Translations under genes and position numbers: made by a program
DNA from: Xylophilus sp. Leaf220
Lineage (GTDB): Bacteria > Pseudomonadota > Gammaproteobacteria > Burkholderiales > Burkholderiaceae_C
Length of the DNA stretch: 64,000 nucleotides
Direction: 5' to 3'
NCBI RefSeq assembly: GCF_001421705.1
Contig: NZ_LMKO01000001.1
Location: 238,170-302,169 of the forward strand
In this document: in pieces, positions 15,611 through 26,054 of the stretch
Layout: every line of letters begins with the position of its first letter
Position numbering within the stretch: the stretch's first letter is position 1
Notes under the pieces: model-generated
Told to the model about the DNA's origin: nothing
What the model saw: the letters and a program-made list of their open reading frames with translations, nothing else
Database searches by the model: none

Positions 15611-15701
15611 GGCCATGTTCCGTGGTGGGCTGAAGGGGCGGGATGATGCACCGCAGCATGCTAGCATCACCGGCTTTGCCGGCACGTCCTCGGTAACGCG
15701 C

Positions 15702-16616
15702 ATGACCCCCACTCCCCTGACCCTCGTCATCGCCACCCGCGAAAGCCGGCTGGCGCTCTGGCAGGCCGAACATGTCCGTGCCCAATTGCAGGCGCACGGC
15801 CACACCGTCACCCTGCTCGGCATGACGACCAAGGGCGACCAGATCCTGGACCGCTCGCTGAGCAAGGTCGGCGGCAAGGGCCTGTTCGTCAAGGAACTGG
15901 AGAACGCCCTGGAAGACGGCCGGGCCGACCTGGCGGTGCATTCGCTCAAGGACGTGCCGATGGACCTGCCGCCCGGCTTTTCGCTGGCCTGCGTGATGGA
16001 GCGCGAAGACCCGCGCGATGCATTCGTCTCGCCGCGCTACGCCAGCCTGGCGTCGTTGCCGCACGGCGCGGTGGTCGGCACCTCGAGCCTGCGCCGCTCG
16101 GTGCTGGTCCATGCGCTGCGGCCCGACCTGAGGATCGAGCCCCTGCGCGGCAACCTCGACACCCGCTTGCGCAAGCTGGACGAAGGCCGCTACGACGGCA
16201 TCGTCCTGGCCGCCGCCGGCCTGCTGCGGCTGGGCCTGGCCGAGCGGATCCGCGAATCCTTCAGCCCCGAGACGATGTTGCCCGCCGCCGGGCAGGGCGC
16301 GCTGGGGATCGAGATCCGCTCCGACCGGCAGGACCTGTTCGCCGCGCTCGCCCCGCTGAGCCACGAAACCACCTGGATGGCTGTCAACGCCGAGCGCGCG
16401 GTGAGCCGCGGAATGGGCGGCAGCTGCTCCATGCCGCTGGCCGCCTACGCCCGCTTCGACGGCGGCCGCCTGTCCCTGCGCGCCGCCTGGGGCGATCTGG
16501 TGAACCCCGGCACGCTGGTGCAGGCCGAGGGTGCCGCGGCCGTCACCACGCTCTCGGACGCCACCGTGCTGGGCGAGACGGTCGTCGCCCAATTGCGGGC
16601 CAACGGCGCCCACTGA
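15702..16616 (+). CDS. hemC: Porphobilinogen deaminase (hydroxymethylbilane synthase)
   Basis: The enzyme links four porphobilinogens into hydroxymethylbilane in haem synthesis. At 304 residues it is normal length. The cysteine that holds the dipyrromethane cofactor is Cys242 in [12 protein letters not shown], the same number as in E. coli. The substrate-binding GTSSLRRS (about 127-133) and the aspartate in HSLKDVP (Asp84) are intact. It is the first gene of hemC-hemD-hemX-hemY, all rightward with short gaps. Confidence 0.97.
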   Translation: MTPTPLTLVIATRESRLALWQAEHVRAQLQAHGHTVTLLGMTTKGDQILDRSLSKVGGKGLFVKELENALEDGRADLAVHSLKDVPMDLPPGFSLACVMEREDPRDAFVSPRYASLASLPHGAVVGTSSLRRSVLVHALRPDLRIEPLRGNLDTRLRKLDEGRYDGIVLAAAGLLRLGLAERIRESFSPETMLPAAGQGALGIEIRSDRQDLFAALAPLSHETTWMAVNAERAVSRGMGGSCSMPLAAYARFDGGRLSLRAAWGDLVNPGTLVQAEGAAAVTTLSDATVLGETVVAQLRANGAH

Positions 16617-16653
16617 GCCGCTGCACCGTACCGAGCGGGTTCGTCCACGCCCC

Positions 16654-17445
16654 ATGAAGGTCATCGTCACCCGGCCCGCACGCGAAGCCGGCGAATGGGT
16701 CTCCGCGCTGCAGGCGCGCGGCATCGCGGCGCGAGCACTGCCGTTGATCGACATCGCGGCGCCGGCCGACCGGGCGCCGTTGCAGGCAGCGTGGCAGCGG
16801 CTGGCGGGTTACCGCGCGGCGATGTTCGTCAGCGCCAACGCCGCCGAGCAGTTCTGTGCCGCACGGCCTGACAGCCTCGGCGCCTGGCCTGCGGACACCC
16901 GTGCCTGGGCCCCCGGCCCCGGCACCGCCCAGGCCCTGCGCGCCGCGGGCGTGCCGGCCGACCGGATCGACTCCCCGCCGCCCGATGCCGCACAGTTCGA
17001 TTCGGAATCGCTGTGGCAGGTCATCGCCGGCCAGGCGCGGACCGGGGACCGGGTGCTGGTCGTGCGCGGCTCCGACACCGAAAGCTCCGCCGCTTCCGCC
17101 ACCGGCCGCGGCAACGGCCGCGAGTGGCTCGCGCAGCGGCTGGCGGCTGCCGGCGCCGCGGTCGATTTCGTGGTCGCCTACCAGCGCCGGGCGCCCGATG
17201 CGGCGCATTTCGATGCCGCCGCCGTCCGCGCGGCGGTGCAGGCCGGCGACGTGTGGCTGTTCAGCAGCTCGGCCGCGGTCGCCAATCTGTGCGCTCTGGT
17301 GCCCGGCCAGGACTGGCACGGAGCGCCGGCCCTGGCCACCCACGCCCGCATCGGCGAGGCGGCGACACGCGCCGGGTTCGCGCCGGTGGCGCTGTCGCGG
17401 CCGGCGCTCGACGACGTGGTGCGCAGCCTGCAGGCCCGGCCCTGA
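16654..17445 (+). CDS. hemD: Uroporphyrinogen-III synthase
   Basis: The 263-residue protein would close hydroxymethylbilane with inversion of ring D to give uroporphyrinogen III. The family is poorly conserved. The opening VIVTRPAREAGEWVSAL, the middle LVVRGSDTES and the late WLFSSSAAVANL are its usual landmarks. It lies 37 bases after hemC and before hemX, the standard beta-proteobacterial order, which supports the call more than sequence alone. The start ATG is the first in frame after hemC. Confidence 0.9.
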   Translation: MKVIVTRPAREAGEWVSALQARGIAARALPLIDIAAPADRAPLQAAWQRLAGYRAAMFVSANAAEQFCAARPDSLGAWPADTRAWAPGPGTAQALRAAGVPADRIDSPPPDAAQFDSESLWQVIAGQARTGDRVLVVRGSDTESSAASATGRGNGREWLAQRLAAAGAAVDFVVAYQRRAPDAAHFDAAAVRAAVQAGDVWLFSSSAAVANLCALVPGQDWHGAPALATHARIGEAATRAGFAPVALSRPALDDVVRSLQARP

Positions 17446-17486
17446 GCCGCCGCGGCCCGCCCAGGGTGCGCCGATAGAATCGCCGG

Positions 17487-18590
17487 ATGATTTCCGAGCC
17501 GCTTTCCGACACTGCGGCACCGCCGCGTGCCCATCCGCCCGCCCTGCCGCCGGCGCCGCGCGACCCGTTCGCACGGCCGATGGCGGTGGCCGCGACGCTG
17601 ATCGCCATCGTGGCCACCGCCGCCAGCGTGATGCTGTGGCAGCGGCTGTCGTCGATCCAGGAACAGCTGGCCCGGCAAAGCGCCGATTCGGGCGCCCAGG
17701 CAATCGAGGCCCGCACCATGGCGCGGCAGGCGCAGGAGACCGCCCAGGACGCCGCCACCCGGCTGGGCGTGGCCGAGGCCCGGGTCAACGAAGTGGCGCT
17801 GCAGCGCTCGCAACTCGAAGAGCTGATGCAGAGCCTGTCGCGCACCCGCGACGAGAACCTGGTGGTCGACGTGGAATCGGCCGTGCGCCTGGCGCAGCAG
17901 CAGACCGAGCTGACCGGCAGCGTCGCCCCGCTGCTGGCCGCGCTGCGCAGCGCCGACCAGCGCATTTCCCGCGCCGCCCAGCCGCGGTTGGCACCGGTGC
18001 AGCGGGCCCTGGCCCGCGATATCGAACGGGTGCGCAACGCCAGCACGGTCGATACGCCGGGGCTGCTGGCGCGTCTCGACGAACTGGTGCGCCTGATCGA
18101 CGAGCTGCCGCTGCAGAACGCGGTGGCCCAGGTCTCCTCCAGCCGCAGCGTGGCGCCGGTGCGCGTCGGCCTGGGTGCGGCCGAGCCGGGCGAAGCCGCG
18201 GCCGACGACGGCGCCCCCTGGTGGCGCCGCACGCTGCGCACCGCCTGGGCCTCGGTGCGCGACGAGACGCGCAACCTGGTGCGTGTGACGCAGGTCGACC
18301 GGCCCGAGGCGCTGCTGCTGGCGCCCGACCAGTCGTACTTCCTGCGCGAGAACCTGAAGCTCAAGCTGGTGAACGCCCGCCTCGGCGTGCTGGCCCGGCA
18401 GCCGGATTCGGCCAAGGCCGACCTGGCGGCGGCTTCTGCCGCACTGAGCCGGTATTTCGATCCCGCATCGCGGCGCACCCAGACGGCCATGTCGGTCCTG
18501 AACCAGGCGCAGGCCCAGGTGCAGAGCACCGAGCTGCCGCGGCTCGACGAGACCCTGTCGGCGCTGGCCACCGCCGCGGCCGGACGGTAG
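17487..18590 (+). CDS. hemX: HemX-like membrane protein of the haem operon
   Basis: This 367-residue protein has a Pro-rich cytoplasmic start, one membrane segment (about residues 32-50, MAVAATLIAIVATAASVML) and a long helical region rich in Gln, Ala and Arg that should form a periplasmic coiled coil (55-115). Such HemX proteins lie between hemD and hemY in many proteobacteria. Annotations as a C-methyltransferase reflect a fusion in enterics and are not supported here, as no methyltransferase motif is seen. It may scaffold haem-synthesis proteins at the membrane; the role is not proven. Confidence 0.9.
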   Translation: MISEPLSDTAAPPRAHPPALPPAPRDPFARPMAVAATLIAIVATAASVMLWQRLSSIQEQLARQSADSGAQAIEARTMARQAQETAQDAATRLGVAEARVNEVALQRSQLEELMQSLSRTRDENLVVDVESAVRLAQQQTELTGSVAPLLAALRSADQRISRAAQPRLAPVQRALARDIERVRNASTVDTPGLLARLDELVRLIDELPLQNAVAQVSSSRSVAPVRVGLGAAEPGEAAADDGAPWWRRTLRTAWASVRDETRNLVRVTQVDRPEALLLAPDQSYFLRENLKLKLVNARLGVLARQPDSAKADLAAASAALSRYFDPASRRTQTAMSVLNQAQAQVQSTELPRLDETLSALATAAAGR

Positions 18591-18596
18591 CCGCCG

Positions 18597-19874
18597 ATGC
18601 GCGCCGCTCTTTGGTTCCTGGCCCTGTTCGGAATGGCCGTGGCCGTCGCATTGTTCGCCGGCAACAACCAGGGCACGGTCACCGTGTTCTGGCCGCCCTA
18701 CCGGGTCGACCTGTCGCTCAACCTGGTGCTGCTGCTGCTGTTCGGCGGCTTCACCCTGCTGTACGCCGCGCTGCGCACCCTGGCCGCGCTGCTGGATCTG
18801 CCGGTGCAGGCCAGCCGCTGGCGCACCCAGCAAAAAGAGCGGTCGATGCATGTCGCGCTGCTCGACGCGCTGGCCCACCTGACGGCCGGCCGCTTCATCC
18901 GCGCCCGCAAGGCGGCGGAGGCGGCCATCGCGCAGGAGAAGGCCCTCGTCGGCTCGGTCGAGCCGCTCCCGCATGCGGTACAGGTCCGCGCCCTCGCCCA
19001 CCTGCTGGCCGCCGAAAGCGCCCATGCGCTGCAGGACCGCGCGGCCCGCACGCTCCACCTGGACGAGGCGCTGGAGCAGACGGCCCACAATCCGTCCGGC
19101 CCCGCGCAGGAAGTGCGCGACGGCGTCCAGTTGCGCGCCGCCGCCTGGGCGGTGCAGGACCGGGATGCACCCGCTGCCCTGGAATGGCTGGAGCAACTCC
19201 CCCAGGGCGCCGCACGTCGCACGATCGCCCTGCGCATCCGCCTGCGGGCGGCGCGGCTCGCGAACCAGACGCAGACCGCGCTGGAGACGGCCCGGCTGCT
19301 CGCCAAGCACCGCGCCTTCTCGCCCCTGGCCGCGCAGAGCATCACCCGCGGCCTGGCCACCGAGCTGATCAACGGCGCACGCGACGAATCGCAGTTGCTG
19401 CGCGCCTGGCAGTCGCTCGAGAACGGCGAGCGCCTCGCACCCGAGCTGGCGGTGCATGCCGCCAGCCGGCTGCAGCAACTGGGCGGCGACCCGGTGCAGG
19501 TGCGCCAATGGCTGCTGCCCGCCTGGGATGCCCTGCTGGCCGACCCAGACGCCCTGCCGGAAGCCCTGCGGGTACGCCTGGTGCGCACGCTGGAGGACGA
19601 CATGGACTCGGTCGACGGCCCCTGGCTGGCGCGTATCGAAGGCGCGCAGCAACGCAACCCGCGCGATCCGCACCTGCAGTACCTGGCCGGCATGGCCTGC
19701 CTGCGCCGGCAGCTGTGGGGCAAGGCCCAGCAGCTGATCGGCAACGCGAGCCGGCAACTGCACCATCCCGAACTGCACCGCAATGCCTGGCGGGCGTTGG
19801 CCGAACTGGCCGAACAGCGCGGCGACGAAGCGGCGGCGGCCCAGGCGTGGCGCCAGGCGGCCGGGGGCGCATAG
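18597..19874 (+). CDS. hemY: HemY-type membrane-anchored TPR protein of the haem operon
   Basis: The 425-residue protein has two membrane segments (about residues 4-22 and 41-66, with LVLLLLFGGFTLLYAAL) and then a helical repeat region typical of the HemY N domain and TPR-like repeats. The run FAGNNQGTVTVFWPPYRVDL between the two segments is a hallmark of proteobacterial HemY. It starts six bases after hemX, so the two are translated together. It is unrelated to the protoporphyrinogen oxidase also named HemY in Gram-positive bacteria. Confidence 0.92.
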   Translation: MRAALWFLALFGMAVAVALFAGNNQGTVTVFWPPYRVDLSLNLVLLLLFGGFTLLYAALRTLAALLDLPVQASRWRTQQKERSMHVALLDALAHLTAGRFIRARKAAEAAIAQEKALVGSVEPLPHAVQVRALAHLLAAESAHALQDRAARTLHLDEALEQTAHNPSGPAQEVRDGVQLRAAAWAVQDRDAPAALEWLEQLPQGAARRTIALRIRLRAARLANQTQTALETARLLAKHRAFSPLAAQSITRGLATELINGARDESQLLRAWQSLENGERLAPELAVHAASRLQQLGGDPVQVRQWLLPAWDALLADPDALPEALRVRLVRTLEDDMDSVDGPWLARIEGAQQRNPRDPHLQYLAGMACLRRQLWGKAQQLIGNASRQLHHPELHRNAWRALAELAEQRGDEAAAAQAWRQAAGGA

Positions 19875-19937
19875 AGCGCGGGCTCGGTGCCTGGCACGAG
19901 GTCCTGCCGTGCGCCCGGCAGTCAGCCGCCACCCCAT

Positions 19938-19979
19938 GCTATTAAATCCATAGCTAGGGGCCGGCGTCCCGCGCCGGCC
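19938..19979 (+). repeat. Dispersed Comamonadaceae-type repeat, copy 1
   Basis: GCTAT (19938-19942) pairs with ATAGC (19950-19954) around seven A/T-rich bases. It is followed by a second hairpin, GGCCGGCG-tcccg-CGCCGGCC (19959-19979). It lies between hemY and valS. Three more copies occur at 40320, 42717 and 61314. Confidence 0.85.
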
Positions 19980-20087
19980 ACCGGTACATTTTTCATGGAA
20001 TTGAGCCTGCGGCACCTGCTGGCGCACCGGGTGGAATCGCCCCGCGGCGCACCCCGCTAAAATCGCGGCGTTCTGCCCCTTATTTCG

Positions 20088-20110
20088 ACGGCACCTCCGG
20101 GTGCCGTTTT
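20088..20110 (+). terminator. Hairpin with T run directly upstream of valS
   Basis: ACGGCACC pairs with GGTGCCGT around a four-base loop and runs into TTTT. It ends about 15 bases before the valS ATG. It may end transcription from hemY, or act as a leader attenuator for valS if the valS promoter lies further upstream. Confidence 0.7.
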
Positions 20111-20124
20111 CCATTGCCCGAGCC

Positions 20125-23031
20125 ATGAGCGACGCCCAGCCCTCCACCCCCGCGCAACCGGGCCTCGATGCCCTCTCCAAGTCCTTCGAACCCGCCGCGC
20201 TCGAAGCGCACTGGGGCCCGCTGTGGGAGCAACGCGGCTACGCCCGCGCCGGCTACCGCGGCACCGGCGAAGCGAAAGCCGGCGCACCGGCCTTCTCGAT
20301 CCAGCTGCCGCCGCCGAACGTCACCGGCACGCTGCACATGGGCCACGCCTTCAACCAGACGGTGATGGACAGCCTCACCCGCTACCACCGCATGAAGGGC
20401 GCCAACACCCTGTGGGTGCCCGGCACCGACCACGCCGGCATCGCCACCCAGATCGTGGTGGAGCGTCAACTGCAGGAGCAGAAGGTCAGCCGCCACGACC
20501 TGGGCCGCAAGAATTTCGTTGCCAAGGTCTGGGAGTGGAAGGAGCAGTCGGGCAACACCATCACCACCCAGATGCGCCGCATGGGCGACAGCGTGGACTG
20601 GTCGCACGAATACTTCACCATGGATCCGAAGCTCTCGAAGGTCGTCACCGAGACCTTCGTGCGCCTCTACCAGCAGGGGCTGGTGTACCGCGGCAAGCGC
20701 CTGGTCAACTGGGATCCGACCCTGAAGACGGCCGTCTCCGACCTGGAAGTGGAGAGCGAAGAGGAAGACGGCTCGCTCTGGCACATCCGCTACCCGCTGG
20801 CCGACGGCTCCGGTGAATCGGTGGTGGTCGCCACCACCCGGCCCGAGACGATGCTGGGCGATACCGCCGTCATGGTCCACCCCGAGGACGAGCGCTACGC
20901 CCACCTGATCGGCAAGCAGGTCACGCTGCCGCTGTGCGACCGCACGATCCCGGTCATCGCCGACGACTACGTCGACAAGGCCTTCGGCACCGGCGTGGTC
21001 AAGGTCACGCCGGCCCACGACTACAACGACTACGCGGTCGGCCAGCGCCACGGCCTGCCGACCATCGGCATCCTGACGCTCGACGCCACCATCAACGACA
21101 ACGCACCGGCGGCCTACCGCGGACTCGACCGCTTCGTCGCCCGCAAGAAGGTGGTGGCCGACCTGGATGCGCTCGGCCTGCTGGTCGAGGTGAAGAAGCA
21201 CAAGCTGATGGTGCCGCGCTGCGCCCGCACCGGCCAGGTGGTCGAGCCGATGCTCACGGACCAGTGGTTCATGGCGATGAACAAGGTCGGTACCGACGAC
21301 GCCACCGGCAAGTCGATCGCGCAGAAGGCGATCGACGCGGTCGACAGCGGCGCGGTGCGCTTCGTGCCCGAGAACTGGGTCAACACCTACAACCAGTGGA
21401 TGCACAACATCCAGGACTGGTGCATCAGCCGCCAGCTCTGGTGGGGCCACCAGATCCCGGCGTGGTACGACGAGGACGGCACCGTCTACGTCGCCCGCGA
21501 CGAGGCCGACGCGCAAGCCCAGGCGCCCGGCAAGACCCTGACCCGCGACGCCGACGTGCTCGACACCTGGTACTCCTCCGCCATGGTGCCGTTCAGCACG
21601 ATGGGCTGGCCCGAGCAGGGCACCGCCGACACCGACGACTACAACCTCTACCTGCCCTCCTCCACCCTGGTGACCGGCTACGACATCATCTTCTTCTGGG
21701 TCGCCCGGATGATCATGATGACGACCCACTTCACCGGCCGGGTGCCGTTCAGGGACGTCTACATCCACGGCCTGGTGCGCGACGCGCAGGGCAAGAAGAT
21801 GAGCAAGTCCGAGGGCAATGTGCTTGATCCGGTCGACCTGATCGACGGCATCGCGCTGGAACCGCTGCTGGGCAAGCGCACCACCGGCCTGCGCAAGCCC
21901 GAGACCGCGCCTACGGTGCGCAAGAACACCCAGAAGGAGTTCCCCGACGGCATTCCCGCCTTCGGCGCCGATGCGCTGCGCTTTACCTTCGCCTCGATGG
22001 CCTCGCTCGGCCGCAGCATCAATTTCGATTCGAAGCGCTGCGAGGGCTACCGCAATTTCTGCAACAAGCTTTGGAACGCCACCCGCTTCGTGCTGATGAA
22101 CTGCGAAGGCCGCGACTGCGGCCTGGCGGAACACACCAAGGCCGACTGCCAGCCCGGCGGCAGCGCCCACGGCTACCTGCGCTTCAGCCAGGCCGACCGC
22201 TGGATCAGTTCGGCCCTGCAGCGGGTCGAAGCCGAGGTGGAGAAGGGCTTCGCCGACTACCGCCTCGACAACGTCGCCACCGCCGTCTACGAGTTCGTCT
22301 GGAACGAGTTCTGTGACTGGTACCTGGAGATCGCCAAGGTGCAGATCCAGACTGGCGACGAAGCCCAGCAGCGCGCCACCCGCCGCACCCTGATCCGCAC
22401 GCTGGAAACTCTGCTGCGGCTGGCCCACCCGGTGATTCCGTTCATCACCGAAGAACTGTGGCAGAAGGTGGCGCCCGTGGCCGGACGACTGGCCGCGGAC
22501 GCCGAGGCGTCGATCAGCGTCGCGGCCTATCCGCAGAGCCAGCCCGACCGGATCGACCTGCAGGCCGAGGCGCATGTCGCCAAGCTCAAGGCGCTGGTCG
22601 ACGCCTGCCGCACCCTGCGCGGCGAGATGAACGTCTCGCCGGCCACCCGGCTGCCGCTGTTCGCGGTCGGCGATGCCGACTTCATGCGCGATGCGGCCCC
22701 GGCGCTCAAGGCGCTGGCCAAGCTGGGCGAGGTGCGGGTGTTCGACGACGAGGCCGCCTGGCAACAGGCCGCGCAGGCGGCCCCGGTTGCGGTGGTGGGC
22801 GACGCGCGGCTCTGCCTGCACATGGAGATCGACGTGGCGGCCGAGAAGCTGCGCCTCGGCAAGGAAGTCGCCCGGCTCGAAGGCGAGATCGCCAAGGCCC
22901 ACGCCAAGCTCGGCAACGAGGCCTTCATCGCCAAGGCGCCACCCGCCGTCATCGACCAGGAGAAGAAGCGGGTGGCCGAGTTCGGCGACGCGCTGGAGCG
23001 CCTACGCGGACAGCTTGTACGATTGGGCTGA
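20125..23031 (+). CDS. valS: Valyl-tRNA synthetase
   Basis: This 968-residue class I synthetase charges tRNA-Val. The HIGH motif reads HMGH (71-74, after PPPNVTGTL) and the KMSKS loop is intact in [10 protein letters not shown] (near 558). The editing domain contains [13 protein letters not shown], and the C-terminus has the helical coiled arm seen in ValRS ([20 protein letters not shown]). Length is normal. The ATG at 20125 is preferred to an upstream GTG at 20101, which falls inside a terminator-like hairpin. No T-box is expected in this group and none was seen. Confidence 0.97.
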   Translation: MSDAQPSTPAQPGLDALSKSFEPAALEAHWGPLWEQRGYARAGYRGTGEAKAGAPAFSIQLPPPNVTGTLHMGHAFNQTVMDSLTRYHRMKGANTLWVPGTDHAGIATQIVVERQLQEQKVSRHDLGRKNFVAKVWEWKEQSGNTITTQMRRMGDSVDWSHEYFTMDPKLSKVVTETFVRLYQQGLVYRGKRLVNWDPTLKTAVSDLEVESEEEDGSLWHIRYPLADGSGESVVVATTRPETMLGDTAVMVHPEDERYAHLIGKQVTLPLCDRTIPVIADDYVDKAFGTGVVKVTPAHDYNDYAVGQRHGLPTIGILTLDATINDNAPAAYRGLDRFVARKKVVADLDALGLLVEVKKHKLMVPRCARTGQVVEPMLTDQWFMAMNKVGTDDATGKSIAQKAIDAVDSGAVRFVPENWVNTYNQWMHNIQDWCISRQLWWGHQIPAWYDEDGTVYVARDEADAQAQAPGKTLTRDADVLDTWYSSAMVPFSTMGWPEQGTADTDDYNLYLPSSTLVTGYDIIFFWVARMIMMTTHFTGRVPFRDVYIHGLVRDAQGKKMSKSEGNVLDPVDLIDGIALEPLLGKRTTGLRKPETAPTVRKNTQKEFPDGIPAFGADALRFTFASMASLGRSINFDSKRCEGYRNFCNKLWNATRFVLMNCEGRDCGLAEHTKADCQPGGSAHGYLRFSQADRWISSALQRVEAEVEKGFADYRLDNVATAVYEFVWNEFCDWYLEIAKVQIQTGDEAQQRATRRTLIRTLETLLRLAHPVIPFITEELWQKVAPVAGRLAADAEASISVAAYPQSQPDRIDLQAEAHVAKLKALVDACRTLRGEMNVSPATRLPLFAVGDADFMRDAAPALKALAKLGEVRVFDDEAAWQQAAQAAPVAVVGDARLCLHMEIDVAAEKLRLGKEVARLEGEIAKAHAKLGNEAFIAKAPPAVIDQEKKRVAEFGDALERLRGQLVRLG

Positions 23032-23158
23032 CAGACGCCCTGCGGGCCTGCCGCTAGCATGGCCCGAGCCCTTCGGTGGGCCATGATCGTTTTCGTGCGC
23101 CCGCCTGCAAGCGGACGCCCCGACCCTCTTTCCCCGTCCAGTCCAAGGAAACCGTCGC

Positions 23159-24085
23159 ATGAGTTCTTCCTCCCGCCGCATCAAGAAGGCTGTCTTCCCG
23201 GTCGCCGGCCTCGGCACCCGCTTCCTTCCGGCCACCAAGGCCCAGCCCAAGGAGATGCTGCCGATCGTCGACAAGCCCTTGATCCAGTACGCGGTCGAGG
23301 AGGCCTACGCCGCCGGCATCCGGCACATGATCTTCATCACCGGCCGCAACAAGCGCGCGATCGAAGACCATTTCGATACCGCCTACGAGCTGGAAAGCGA
23401 GCTGGAAGCGGCCAACAAGCACAAGCTGCTGGAAATCCTGAAGTCGATCCAGGCCGACGACATGGTGCTGTCCTACGTGCGCCAGCCGCGGATGCTGGGC
23501 CTGGGCCACGCGGTGCTGTGCGCCGAGCATCTGGTGGGCAACGACCCGTTCGCCGTGCTGCTGGCAGACGATCTGATGGTCGGCAACCCGCCGGTGCTGG
23601 CCCAGATGGCGCAGGTGTTCGAGCGCACCGGCGGCTCGGTCCTGGCGGTGCAGGAAGTGCCGCAGGAGCAGACCAAGCGCTACGGTATCGTCGCCGGCGA
23701 CATGGTCGAAGACCGTCTGATGAAGGTCAGCGGCATGGTCGAGAAACCCGACCCGTCGGTCGCACCGTCCCGCATGGGCGTGGCCGGCCGCTACATCCTG
23801 ACGCCGGGCGTCTTCGACCAGATCCGGCAGCAGAAGCAGGGCGTGGGCGGCGAGATCCAGCTCACCGACGGCATCGCCGGCCTGATGAAGACCGAGTGGG
23901 TCTACGCCCTGCAGTACGAGGGCAAGCGCTACGACTGCGGCAGCAAGGAAGGCTTCCTGGAAGCGACGGTCGAACTGGCCCTGCAGCATCCGGAAGTCGG
24001 CACCTACTTCCGCGAATACCTGAAGAACCTGGACGTCCCCGGCGCCCAACGCCGGCAGGACGTCCCGGCCACGCCGGTCGCCTGA
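23159..24085 (+). CDS. galU: UTP-glucose-1-phosphate uridylyltransferase
   Basis: This 308-residue enzyme makes UDP-glucose from UTP and glucose-1-phosphate for surface polysaccharides. The nucleotide-binding signature is [20 protein letters not shown] (13-32), and [10 protein letters not shown], the metal-binding ADDLM and the late [12 protein letters not shown] complete the family pattern. Length is typical. It stands alone after valS (127-base gap) and ends at a strong bidirectional terminator, so it is probably one transcription unit, or the end of one starting at valS. Confidence 0.96.
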   Translation: MSSSSRRIKKAVFPVAGLGTRFLPATKAQPKEMLPIVDKPLIQYAVEEAYAAGIRHMIFITGRNKRAIEDHFDTAYELESELEAANKHKLLEILKSIQADDMVLSYVRQPRMLGLGHAVLCAEHLVGNDPFAVLLADDLMVGNPPVLAQMAQVFERTGGSVLAVQEVPQEQTKRYGIVAGDMVEDRLMKVSGMVEKPDPSVAPSRMGVAGRYILTPGVFDQIRQQKQGVGGEIQLTDGIAGLMKTEWVYALQYEGKRYDCGSKEGFLEATVELALQHPEVGTYFREYLKNLDVPGAQRRQDVPATPVA

Positions 24086-24102
24086 CCGGCGCGCGCCATG
24101 CG

Positions 24103-24140
24103 GCAAAAAGGGCAGGACCTTGCGGTCCTGCCCTTTTTGC
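24103..24140. terminator. Strong bidirectional intrinsic terminator between galU and the tusA-like gene
   Basis: A perfect 17-base stem (24103-24119 with 24124-24140) and a TTGC loop have an A run on the left and a T run on the right, so it can end both galU (rightward) and the tusA-like gene (leftward). Confidence 0.95.
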
Positions 24141-24178
24141 ATGGGCGCCCCGCATCTGCCGGGGCGTTGGGACGGCGC

Positions 24179-24406
24179 TCAGCGCCGCCGCAGCACGTGG
24201 ATGTAGTCGGTACCTTCCGTCTGCTGCTCCACCAGCTCGTTGCCCGTCTGCCGGGCGAACGCCTGGAAGTCGCGCACCGAGCCCGCATCGGTCGATACGA
24301 CCTTGAGCAACTGCCCGCTGTGCAGCTCCGACAGCGCCTTCTTGGCCTTGAGAATGGGCAGCGGGCAGTTCAGGCCGCGGGTATCGAGTTCTTTGTTGAC
24401 GTCCAT
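24179..24406 (-). CDS. TusA/SirA-family sulfur carrier protein
   Basis: This 75-residue protein has the family signature LDTRGLNCPLPILKAKKAL, with the sulfur-carrying cysteine (Cys14) in NCPLP. TusA proteins pass sulfur as a persulfide, for example in tRNA 2-thiouridine synthesis, or serve other sulfur transfers. The following fold (VVSTDAGSVRDFQAF...IHVLRR) is complete. It is 26 bases downstream of a NUDIX gene on the same strand, with cysM further upstream. Whether it is the tRNA-specific TusA or a paralogue cannot be told. Confidence 0.9.
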   Translation of the reverse strand: MDVNKELDTRGLNCPLPILKAKKALSELHSGQLLKVVSTDAGSVRDFQAFARQTGNELVEQQTEGTDYIHVLRRR

Positions 24407-24432
24407 ATCTTTTCCGTAGAGCTGCGCCGATT

Positions 24433-24987
24433 CTAGGCAGACGCATCGGCAACAGGCTGCGGTGCCGGCCATTCCGCGAAGGTGGGCTCGATGCCCTTGC
24501 CGCGCAACCACTCCGCCATCGCATAGCCGGTGCCCGCCGGCCAGCACACCACATTCTCGGGCGCCAGCAGTTTGTACTCCGCCAGTTCGGGCGAGAGCGC
24601 GATCTCGCCGTCCGCCACCACGTGGTAGGCGATCAGCACCTGGTTCATCCGCAGGAACTCGTAGACGCCGATGAGCCGCGTGGACTGCACCACCAGGTTG
24701 GTTTCTTCCAGCACCTCGCGGGCGATGCCGGCCTCCGGCGACTCGCCGGCCTCCATGAAGCCGGTGATCAGGGCGAACATCCGGTGCGCCCATGCCGCGT
24801 TGCGGGCCAGCAGCACCTGGCCGCAGTACTCCACGATGGCTGCCAGCACCGGGGTCGGGTTGTTCCAGTGCGTCCAGCCGCAGGCCGGGCAACGGCTGCG
24901 TGTCTTCTCGCCGCCGTCTTCCACCATCGTCGTCGGCTGCAATGCCGTCGCGCAGCGGGGGCAGAAACGGAAATCCGAATCGGGCAT
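24433..24987 (-). CDS. NUDIX hydrolase with N-terminal zinc ribbon
   Basis: This 184-residue protein begins with a zinc ribbon (FCPRCATAL...RCPACGWTHW, residues 8-40) and continues with a NUDIX domain. The box GFMEAGESPEAGIAREVLEE is intact in its Glu residues; the glycine after EE is replaced by Asn. It should cleave a nucleoside diphosphate linked to another group. The zinc-ribbon plus NUDIX plan recalls NudC-like NADH pyrophosphatases but is shorter, so the substrate is open. It lies 23 bases downstream of cysM. Confidence 0.88.
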   Translation of the reverse strand: MPDSDFRFCPRCATALQPTTMVEDGGEKTRSRCPACGWTHWNNPTPVLAAIVEYCGQVLLARNAAWAHRMFALITGFMEAGESPEAGIAREVLEETNLVVQSTRLIGVYEFLRMNQVLIAYHVVADGEIALSPELAEYKLLAPENVVCWPAGTGYAMAEWLRGKGIEPTFAEWPAPQPVADASA

Positions 24988-25010
24988 GGCTGGGCGCTGC
25001 GTGCGGAGTG

Positions 25011-25913
25011 CTAAGCCGGGAAAACGCCGGTCGACAGGTAGCGGTCGCCCCGGTCGCAGACGATGAAGACGATGGTCGCGTTCTGCTCGCGCTGCGAGAT
25101 CTGCTGGGCGACCCAGCAGGCCCCCGCAGCGGAGATGCCGCCGAAGATGCCCTCTTCCCGGGCCAGGCGGCGGCACATCTCTTCCGCGTCGGATTGCGCC
25201 ACGTTCACCGTCTCGTCGACCAGGCTCCCGTCGTAGATCGCCGGCATGTATTCGGCAGGCCACTTGCGGATGCCCGGGATGCGGGAACCTTCGGCCGGCT
25301 GCGCACCGATGATCTGCACCGACGGTTTCTTGCTCTTCAGATAGCGCGAAACGCCGGTGATCGTGCCGGTAGTCCCCATCGCGCTCACGAAGTGGGTGAT
25401 GCGACCATGGGTCTGCTCCCAGATCTCAGGACCGGTCGTCTCGAAATGGATGCGCGGGTTGTCCGGATTGCCGAACTGGTCGAGCACCCGGCCCTTGCCG
25501 TCCTTCTGCATCTGTTCTGCCAGATCTCGGGCGTATTCCATGCCGCCGCTCTTGGGCGTCAGGATGAACTCGGCACCGAAGGCCTTCATCGTCTGCGCCC
25601 GCTCGACCGACAGGTCCTCCGGCATGATCAGCAGCATGCGGTAGCCCTTGATCGCCGCCGCCATCGCCAACGCGATGCCGGTATTGCCCGAGGTCGCCTC
25701 GATCAGCGTGTCGCCCGGCCGGATGTCGCCGCGCTCTTCGGCCCGCCTGATCATCGACAGCGCGGGCCGGTCCTTCACCGATCCGGCCGGATTGTTGCCT
25801 TCGAGCTTGCCGAGTACGACATTGCCCGACACCGCGGCCTCTGCCGTGCCGATGCGCTGGAGTGCCACGAGCGGCGTCTGGCCGACGGTATCTTCGATGG
25901 TGGGGTACTGCAT
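25011..25913 (-). CDS. cysM: Cysteine synthase B (O-acetylserine sulfhydrylase)
   Basis: This 300-residue PLP enzyme makes cysteine from O-acetylserine and sulfide or thiosulfate. The PLP lysine is Lys47 in NPAGSVKDRP, the substrate loop is TSGNTG (74-79), and the phosphate loop is GTTGTITG. The late RSGD-type tail and the shorter length than CysK favour CysM. The first in-frame ATG near the family's usual start is at 25913. It is followed by NUDIX and tusA-like genes, so sulfur handling may be a shared theme of the unit. Confidence 0.94.
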   Translation of the reverse strand: MQYPTIEDTVGQTPLVALQRIGTAEAAVSGNVVLGKLEGNNPAGSVKDRPALSMIRRAEERGDIRPGDTLIEATSGNTGIALAMAAAIKGYRMLLIMPEDLSVERAQTMKAFGAEFILTPKSGGMEYARDLAEQMQKDGKGRVLDQFGNPDNPRIHFETTGPEIWEQTHGRITHFVSAMGTTGTITGVSRYLKSKKPSVQIIGAQPAEGSRIPGIRKWPAEYMPAIYDGSLVDETVNVAQSDAEEMCRRLAREEGIFGGISAAGACWVAQQISQREQNATIVFIVCDRGDRYLSTGVFPA

Positions 25914-26054
25914 GCACGCACTGTGCCATAATTTCCGGCTTGCTTCCGGACACGGTCTTGCCGGAAGCGACGCGATTCGCGGACGCGCCCAAACAGCTTG
26001 CTTTCGGAGCCTGCCGTTCGCTGCAGTGCCGGCCACGGCATCGCGAGACTCCTT

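Noticed and set aside
12692-15646. A forward open frame of 984 codons opposite ppc
   Set aside because: It is antisense to ppc with Arg/Gln/His-rich sequence and no domain; ppc is certain.
20080-22902. A reverse open frame of 940 codons opposite valS
   Set aside because: It is antisense to valS and rich in Val/Gly/Arg/His repeats typical of GC-rich shadows.
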